A DNA stretch of 64,000 nucleotides from Saccharum officinarum (lineage: Eukaryota > Streptophyta > Magnoliopsida > Poales > Poaceae): contig CM036221.1 in NCBI GenBank assembly GCA_020631735.1, positions 11,265,381 through 11,329,380 of the forward strand, given 5' to 3'. Each line of letters starts with the position of its first letter. The first letter of the stretch is position 1. This document shows positions 56,080 through 64,000 of the stretch, in pieces. Under the pieces are notes generated by a model. That model worked only from the letters and a program-made list of their open reading frames with translations, was not told the DNA's origin and did not search any database. A program made the translations under genes and the position numbers.

Positions 56080-56779
56080 AAATTAGGAAGTCCCTATGTA
56101 ATAGAAACGATATTAGTATGCGAGTCAATTTGAGTTTGGTAATGTCGAGTATTAGTATGTGGTGTGAACAATTGTGTGCTTGATGAATTGTTATTATGAT
56201 AATGTGTGATTTGGATCTTTGTAATGTGTGCTGGAGCTTTGTGGACATGTCTACAAGTTCCATAGTTAAGAATATTAAGTTTGATCATGAATATTAAGTT
56301 GGGATCGGGGTAAACTTCGTTCTATCTTTTGCTGATTTCTGGATCAGTCTGGGATGTTTTGGGAATAACTCAAAATATGTTTGTGAGAAATTTATGAAAT
56401 TTTACTGAGAATAATTAGGCTTCTGTATCTTTCTAACCCCAAAAGAATCACCTTTTTATCTATTATGAGCTAAGAGATATATCTGTTCCAAGTTGGGGTC
56501 ACTACGTAGTCTGGAATTCTGAAATAGTTTCGGTTAAGCTCAGTTTTTGACTAATTTATTGACAGAATCTGGAAAAGTGTTATTAATAAAATTCGTAGAT
56601 AATTTCATAAGCTTTCCAACCATGTAAATATCACCTTAATTGGACATCTGTAGCTCGAGATATGGCAGTTTTACTGAGCCGCTGAAATTTGAATTCGCGC
56701 AGAGAATTCAGATTTACTTAACTATTGTATACATCATCTTGGATAGTACTGAGCTTCGTCTTTTGTGCTTTGAAAACAG
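56080..56779. other. Non-coding spacer (gypsy 2)
   Basis: Collinear with 40149-40847; few substitutions. Confidence 0.6.
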
Positions 56780-57805
56780 ATGGCAGCCAGAGGCCGTGGC
56801 AGAGGTCGTGGAGGTGCTAACCCACCTATTACTATAGAGGAACTTATGAATACACATAATCAGATGATGTAGATGTTCATGCAGCACCTGCAGAATAACC
56901 CCCCTGCAGGAGGACCTGCCACATGTTCATGTGAGAGACAAACATGGTGAATTTTTGAAAGGACGCCCTCCAGTGTTCTCTCATGCTGCTGATCCATTGG
57001 AGGCGGATGATTGGGTGCGAGCGGTGGAGAAACAGTTGAACATCGCCCAATGTAATGATCTGGAAAAAGTATTATATGCATCTGGCCAGTTACAGGGGAC
57101 AACTCAGACTTGGTGGGAGTCGTATCAAGCTGCACGTCCTGACAATGCTCCTCCTGTAACTTGGAATGAATTTGTTAGAGATTTTAGAGCTCGCCATATT
57201 CCTGAAGGTGTAATTGAGCTGAAGCAGGAAGAATTTAGAAATCTCAGGATGGGACAGATGAGTGTCAGTGAGTATGATGACAAGTTCTCACAGTTGGCTC
57301 GCTATGCTTCCAATGAAGTGAGGGAAGATGCAGATAAGCAACATCTCTTTCTTAAGAGAATTTATTATGATCTTCGTTTGCAGCTGAAGGGTAATAATTA
57401 TGCTAGCTTCCAGGAACTTGTGAATAAGGCTATTGTGTTGGACAATGAACGTCGAGAGATGGACATGAAAAGGAAGATGAAAGGACAAGGTATTGGGAAC
57501 AATATTCGCCAACGTATAAATTCTCAGCATGGTTTTCATTTGAAATTCCAAGGACCAGTCAGTCAGTGGAACCGTAACTCAAATCAACAGTGGTCTCAGA
57601 ATCGGCAGAATAATCAGTTTCAGCAACGACCCCAGTATCAGCAGAACAGACAGTTCCAACAGCAGAGTGGTTAGCAAACTCCACCCAGGGTAATTCCAAC
57701 TCTACCCCAATGAAGACCAGTGCACCTAGTACCCCCAATCTGTGTTATTGCTGTGAAGAGCCTGGACACTATGCTAATCATTGTCCCAAGAAGCAGAATC
57801 AATAG
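56780..57805 (+). pseudogene. gypsy 2 gag
   Basis: Same start as copy 1 (AARGRGRGRGG). A TAG near 56870 (Q in copy 1), a one-base insertion near 56917 (GGACCTGCC against GGACCGCC) and a TAG at 57672-57674 break it, followed by a base loss (CCACCCAGG). The two TGA stops of copy 1 gag are absent here. Zinc knuckle CYCCEEPGHYANHC near 57740-57785. The TAG after KKQNQ is shared. Confidence 0.82.
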
Positions 57806-57841
57806 ACACCACAGGGGCAAAGGTCATCCAATACTGGAAAG

Positions 57842-60800
57842 GTGAATCATGTGTCTATTGAAACAGTTCAGACGGAGCCTGAAGTAATGCTTGGTACGTT
57901 CAATGTTCATTCTACTCCTGCAACCATTCTTTTTGATTCTGGAGCTTCGCATACCTTTATTTCCAACATTTTTGTTAGAATGCATAGCGTACCCATGCTT
58001 GCCATGAAAGAACCTCTCTTAGTAAATTCACCTGGGGGTACCATGCAAACCACTAATTGGTGTCTTCTAGTTAGTATGGTTTTAAGGGGGTAGAGTTTAA
58101 GATAACTCCTATAGTGTTGAGGACATCTAGTATTGATGTGATTTTGGGTATGGATTGGATGAAACAAAATCAGGCAGTGATTCAGTATCAGCAGAAGGTA
58201 GTAGTTGTGAATGCACCTAATGGGAGAAAATCAGTGTGGATGTAGCAGTGTAGAAGCAACCAACAACCTTAGTGAATCAGCTTGATGAGGATGCTGGAAA
58301 AGAGGATCCAATTATTAATGATTTCCCAAATGTTTTTCTAGATGATTTGCCAGGTATGCCACCTGACCGAGACATTGAATTTCTTATTGAATTATTACCT
58401 GGAACTGCACCCATAGCTAAACGACCATATAGAATGGGAGTAGATGAATTAGAAGAACTTAAGAAACAAATTAAGGAATTACAAGATAAAGGTTTTATTC
58501 GTCCTAGTTCGTCATCTTGGGGTGCACCAGTTATCTTTGTTGATAAGAAAGATGGTGGTCAGAGAATGTGTGTTGATTATCGGTCACTTAATGAAGTAAC
58601 TATCAAGAACAAGTATCCTTTGCCTAGAATTGATGACTTGTTTGATCAGTTGAGAGGTGCTTGTGTGTTCTCTAAAGATTGATTTGCGTTCTAGTTATCA
58701 TCAACTGAAGATTCGTGCCTCTGATATTCCAAAGATAGCTTTTACTACGAGGTATGGTTTGTATGAGTATACTGTTATGTCATTTGGTTTGACCAATGCA
58801 CCTGCCTACTTTATGTACATGATGAATAAGGTGTTCATGGAGTATCTTGATAAGTTTGTGGTGATATTTATTGATAATATATTGGTATTTTCCAAGACGG
58901 AGAAAGAGCATGCTGAACATCTGAGGTTGGTATTACAGAAACTTAGAGAGCATAAACTGTATGCTAAGCGAAGTAAGTGTGAGTTTTGGTTGAAGGAAGT
59001 CTCTTTTCTTGGTCATATTGTCTCTAATGGTGGAATATCAGTGGATCCAGGCAAGGTAAAGGATGTATTAAATTGGAAGCCACCTACTGATGTGGAAGAG
59101 ATTCATAGTTTCTTGGGTTTAGCTAGATATTACAGACGATTCATTGAAGGGTTTTCTAAACTTGCTAAACCTATGACATCTCTGTTAGAGAAGAATGCCA
59201 AGTTTGTATGGTCTGATCAATGTCAAGCTAGTTTTGAAGAATTAAAGAAGAGATTGACTACAACACCTGTCTTGGTATTGCCAGATTTAAGTAAGAAGTT
59301 CTCTATTTATTGTGATGCTTCTCGTCAAGGTTTTGGGGTGTGTTCTTATGCAATCTGCAGAGAAAGCATGAGCTGAATTATCCTACTCATGACCTGGAGT
59401 TAGCAGCTGTAGTTCATGTTTTGAAGATTTGGAGACACTATTTGATTGGGCATAAGAGTGATATATACACCAATCATAAGAGTTTGACGTATATTTTCAC
59501 TCAGTCTGATCTGAACTTGAGGCAATGCAGATGGTTGGAATTGATTTTGGACTATGATCTAGAGATACACTATCATCCTGGTAAGGCCAATGTTGTAGCT
59601 GATGCTCTTAGCAGGAAGAGTTATGCCAATAAGATGCAAATGTTGTCCATGACAAGTGAGTTGTGTGCTGAATTTGAATATCTGAATTTGGGAATTGTTG
59701 CTAATACAATGGAATTGGTGATAGAACCTACATTAGAGCAAGAAATATACAAGGGTCAGTTGAAGGATGAGAAACTAAAGAAGATAGCGGAGGATATAGT
59801 GATTGGTAAGTCACCAGGGTTTCTACTGGATGATAATGGGATTTTATGGTTTGGAAAGAGGTTGTGTGTACCTGAGGATCTGGTTATTAGGCAGGCAATC
59901 CTTCGTGAAGCTCATGAGTCAGCTTATTCTATTCATCCTGGAAGTACTAAGATGTATTTAGATCTCAAACAGAAGTACTGGTGGGTTGGAATGAAACGAG
60001 ATGTAGCTGAGTATGTGGCAGTGTGTGACACTTGTCAGAGAGTGAAAGCTGAGCATCAGAGACCAGCTGGATTACTGCAACCATTGAAGATTCCTGAATG
60101 AAAGTGGGAGGAAGTTGGTATGGACTTTATAGTGGGGTTACCTCGTACTCAGAGAGGTTATGACTCTATTTGGGTGATAGTAGATCAGTTAACTAAAGTT
60201 GTTCATTTCATACCAGTCAAGACTACCTACCATGGACCAAGATTGGCAGAGTTGTATATGGAGAGGATAGTGTGTTTGCATGGAGTACCAAAGAAAATTG
60301 TATCTGATCGAGGTTCGCAATTTACATCATATTTTTGGAAGGCTGTACATGAATCTTTGGGGACAAAGTTGAATTTTAGTACAGCATATCATCCACAGAC
60401 AGATGGGCAGACTGAAAGGACCAACCAGATACTAGAAGACATGTTGAGAGCTTGTGCATTGCAATATGAAACTAGTTGGGATAAGAGTTTGCCTTATGCA
60501 GAATTCTCTTACAACAACAGTTATCAACAAAGTCTTAAGATGACACCGTTTAAAGCTTTGTATGGACGTAAGTGTAGAACTCTATTGTTTTGGGATCAGA
60601 CGGGTGAGTTTCAGGTGTTTGGTACAGATGTTCTTAGAAATGCAGAGGATCAAGTGCGAGTGATTCGTGAGAATTTGAGAATGGTACAATCTCGTCAGAA
60701 GAGTTATGCTGACAACCGGAGAAGGGATTTAGTTTTTGAGGCAAGTGATTATGTCTACTTAAAGGTGTCACCAATGAGAAGTGTGAAGAGGTTTAACATG

Positions 60801-61148
60801 AAAGGCAAGTTAGCACCAATGTATGTTGGGCCATTTAAAGTTATCGATAGGCGTGGTGAAGTTGCTTACCAATTAGAGTTGCCTGAGATTTTGTCTGGGG
60901 TACATGATGTGTTTCATATTTCTCAACTCAAGAAGTGTTTATGTGTGCCTGAGGAGCAAATACCTTTGGATGAATTGACTGTTAAGGAGGATCTTACATA
61001 TAAAGAGTTTCCGATTAAGATTTTAGAAACTGCTGAAAGAGTTACTCGAAGTCGGGTTATTAAGATGTGCAAAGTTCAGTGGAATCGGTATTCAGAGGCA
61101 GAGGCAACTTTGGAAAGAGAGGATGAATTGAGGAAATCATATCCGTAG
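57842..61148 (+). pseudogene. gypsy 2 pol
   Basis: Protease with DSGASHTFI; a base loss near 58087 shifts the frame, and another occurs near 58226. RT frame 58272-58682 breaks by a one-base insertion (TCTAAAGATTGA) and resumes in 58657-59376. The catalytic motif is FIDNIL (FIDDIL in copy 1), so the second Asp is lost. The RNase H segment missing in copy 1 is also missing here, with a slightly different junction (59340-59365). The frame 59340-60101 carries RNase H and the integrase zinc region without the TAG of copy 1, and ends at the shared TGA (60099-60101). The integrase core and chromodomain-like tail 60120-61148 are intact. Confidence 0.87.
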
Positions 61149-61205
61149 TTATTTGAGTAAGCAGTCCAATCTCGAGGATGAGATTCTTTTAAGGGGGGTA
61201 GAATT

Positions 61206-64000
61206 TGTAACACCCAAAAATTTTAAAATTTTGAATTAGATAAAATTTGGAGTTAAAAGAGATTTAGTTATGAGTTTAAATAATTTGGATAACATTTAAT
61301 GGGGATTAAAATTTAAAATTTTAGGTGGAATATTTGATGATGCATTCATGCTGTTGCATTTGTTTTATTGTGTGGTGTGGTTTTGATTTTATTTGATTTG
61401 GATTGGAAAATCTCTTTTAAATGGTTTGGAAAACAAATGTAAAAAAGAAGAAGAAAAGTTTACCTGCTGCCCGGTGGCTTGGAGGCCCGCCCGAGCCGGC
61501 CTGCTCCTTCCTTCCCTCGCGGTTGGGCCGAGCTGAGCCGAGCCCGCTTTCCCGCTTCTTCTCGCGCTCGCGTGGGCCGGCCCAGGAGCCACAGCTGCAC
61601 GTGCCTCCCTCTCTTGTTTCGCTGATGGGCGGGACCCGCTTGTCAGCCGCGCTCCTTCTTCCTCACGTCGTGATCGAGCCGGAGACGAACACCACCGCAA
61701 CCGAATCCACCGAGGAAACCGGGATTTCTATCCATAAACGTCGTGTTGGAGGCTATAAAAGTGTAGCCGCGTTCCGCCCCGTCCCTTTTTCCATCTTAAC
61801 ACCGAACCGGTCCACGTGATTTCGAGAGTAGAGGGATTGAGAACCCTAGGTTTCACTGCCACCGTCGTCGAAGCTTGCCGGTGAACCCGCGCCCTCCTTC
61901 TCTGCATTGGTGAGCTCGTCATCTTCTTCTCTCCCTCCCCATGCCTTTTTTTGGTCTGTGGTGCCCTAAATCTCGAGAACGTAGAGCTCCGGTGAGTTTT
62001 GCCGAAGCCGGCAATGGCGCTGCCGCCTTCCCGAGCTGCATCTCGCCTTTGGTTCGATCGTGTCTCCCTAACCTACGTAGAAAAGTTCGCGCTGAGGCCC
62101 TGGTTCGATTGGTACCGGTCGCGAGCCGAATGGTGATCTAAAACGCTAGAACCGAAGCTCTCCGGCGAGCTGTGCGAGCCGGCCATGGCGGCCACCGACC
62201 GACGTTGAGGAGGATGGCCGCGCCTCTCTCTCCTTTGACCGGAGACGATTCCAGCCGTCCAAGATTTGATCAATGGCTAGGATTAGAAGATACCCTTTCG
62301 GCCGTGAGTTTTGTTAAAGAACCCCTGTGTTTTTGTGAATTAGAACCCGCAGTCCTTGGCGTAATCCAGGAATTATGTTTCTTTGTTTCGAAAACGTATT
62401 TCGTCTCGGTAATTCAAAAATACGTTTTCTGATATTTACAGTTTTGCCACTAAATTAGTTTTGATCGTAAAATCTTCGTTTTAACTCCGATTTGACCCGT
62501 TCAAGTTGCGTTAGATTCATATTTGCGAGCTCTACATGTTAGTATAGCTGTACAGTAGGTTTGGGAAAATTTAAATTTCGAGCTTATATTAAAGTAATTA
62601 TTTATCTATAGGAAATCTTAGAAAATTCATAACTTTTATGTTTTAAATCCGAATTTCGTGATCTTTACATCTGTGTGATCGTAGTAACGTGTAGAAGAGT
62701 TTTACAAACTTTTTATACTGTTTTGTTACTGTTGGTGTACTGTTCTAACTATGTTTCTTTGTTTGCTTCGTGTATGATTGCTCAGATGATTGTGTGTTGA
62801 TGCTTGATGATCGAGTATAGACGGTGAGCAGTTTCTTGATGATCAGGAGTATTATTTTAAGCCAGACCAGCAGTATCATCAGGAAAGCTTTGATCAAAGC
62901 AAGTATAACATGGGACCATCCTTATTGTCATTTTCACTGAAATTATCATACATATGCATATGTCTTCCTTGACAACTATAGAGATTATAATTTAGCTATT
63001 GATATCTTGTTTCCTTGTCACCTATGGGTTGTATATTTGGGTAGCTATTGCTAGTGCTTAATTATGAACAATGGTCTTGTAATTTGATTAATGGATTAGG
63101 GAACAAACCATTAAGATGATTTTATTACTGTTGAAAGGGGGCTAGAGCAAGGAGTTATATTGTTGCTCTGGTTTCTCTCCGTAAGGACTTACCTGTAAGT
63201 GATAACCGGGATTGATAGTATAACTGTGAGGGCTATATGGCTCTGGTTCTAGTTGTTTAAGAGACATTTTCTAGCTTGTTAGTGGTTACCTTAAATGGTG
63301 TAAGAATGGCTTGCCACGTTGGGTGTAGGATAGCCTCTAGTCTCTGAGTATAGCCGAGAAGGAATTATGCCATTTGAAAAGGGGGGTTCCTACATCTGCC
63401 TGCCGAGTGAATCTAATGGCCCTAACTTGTTAGATGAACTTTTGAATGGCTTTATATGGTTCTCTGGTGTTTGGGTTTAATCTCCCCACACATTTAGAAA
63501 TCATGACTCACAGTGAAAGTGTACACCTCTGCGTAGAGTTTAATAAACTGGTATACTAGCCGTGCTCACGGATACGAGCGGCCTTGGGGATTCTTACAAA
63601 ATAGCTGATCACCATTGTTATATCATTCTTAATTACTGTTTATTATTATTATGCTCATGTTAATGCTATTCATTATCCTTATTACAATTGATCATTGATT
63701 CATTAATGGGATTTGGATTACCTTAATGCTACTCAATTGCTAATTATATGATGATTAAAAGCTAAACGCAGTCAAACAGTGTCTAGCCTTTTGTGCCTCA
63801 TGAACCCTGTGTTGTACTTGTTGAGTTCGACATTGACTCACCCTTGCTATTTCCACCATAACAGATGAAGAATATGAAGATGATTATCGTAATGAGTACT
63901 AGTCTTGGTGTCAACCAGTCAACCGTGTTCCTGTGTTTGGAGTTTCCGCTGGAGATCTACTATTAGTTGCTACAATATATTGTATAAGACTATATGTTAA
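61206..64000 (+). mobile_element. 3' LTR of gypsy 2, cut by the window end
   Basis: Starts TGTAACACCC; aligns with 45271-48065, so about 130 bp are missing at the right. It has the same length-variant as the gypsy 1 3' LTR (CCTGTGTTTGGAGTTTCCGC) that is absent from the gypsy 1 5' LTR. Confidence 0.88.

Larger units (their letters stand above)
55866..64000 (+). mobile_element. Ty3/gypsy retrotransposon 2 (near-identical to gypsy 1), partial
   Basis: Begins mid upstream ORF after the gap and continues through spacer, gag, pol and most of the 3' LTR. Collinear with 39935-48065 of gypsy 1. The 342-codon integrase frames of the two copies differ at one residue (Ala/Thr in LKM(A/T)PF). Has its own set of frameshifts. 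Confidence 0.9.

Noticed and set aside
33290..64000. Idea that peptide gene plus gypsy were duplicated together as one 20-kb block
   Set aside because: The two gypsy copies are almost identical while the peptide genes and their flanks have clearly diverged, so the events have different ages; the gap also breaks the comparison.

Overview
The window looks like transposon-rich nuclear DNA of a grass, probably a panicoid such as sorghum, maize or a relative (inference). Pointers are the GC-rich grass codon use of the host genes, Stowaway and hAT MITEs, a CACTA element with TTTGCCGAG subterminal arrays, a TRIM, a LINE with a typical grass 3' end, and long-LTR chromovirus-type Ty3/gypsy elements. 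I see no tRNA, rRNA or CRISPR.

Layout. 0.4-0.7 kb: TRIM-like element. 1.3-8.1 kb: tandem pair of intronless G-type lectin S-receptor-like kinase genes; the first carries a 1-nt frameshift, the second is intact (840 aa). 8.9-9.9 kb: an unclassified element with degenerate TTGCAACAT repeats (related copies at 33.6-34.6 and 48.2-48.8 kb). 10.0-15.2 kb: broken Ty1/copia element, split by a 549-bp hAT-type insertion with a perfect 8-bp target duplication. 15.25-15.7 kb: flotillin-like gene fragment, minus strand. 15.9-16.8 kb: LINE 3' remnant. 16.8-17.2 kb: Stowaway MITE. 17.5-18.2 kb: secreted proline-rich peptide gene. 19.9-20.6 kb: tandem repeats. 20.8-24.1 kb: CACTA element with a decayed TNP1-type gene. 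24-33 kb: gene-poor, with a copia solo LTR (minus strand) and a small hAT MITE. 33.3-35.5 kb: first copy of an old segmental duplication, carrying a peptide gene. 36.1-37.3 kb: cellulose synthase gene fragment. 37.8-48.2 kb: defective Ty3/gypsy element. 49.3-51.9 kb: two more secreted proline-rich peptide genes. 53.9-55.8 kb: second copy of the duplication, whose peptide gene runs into a 100-N gap. 55.9-64.0 kb: a second, almost identical gypsy copy, cut by the window end.

The most interesting signal is a dispersed cluster of five small genes for predicted secreted, proline-rich precursors. One (51.3 kb) contains five repeats of an (R/L)(V/I)PPSGPS(K/H)P-like core. That core resembles the SGPS-type core of plant peptide hormones of the IDA/IDL group. 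Another (17.5 kb) carries two modules ending in VPRGPGH, resembling PIP/CEP/CLE-type ends, and has a 7-bp duplication that shifts its frame. They lie in the same window as two surface receptor kinases, but any ligand-receptor link is speculation. Apart from the kinase pair and these peptide genes, everything coding that I can recognise is transposon-derived or a gene fragment.
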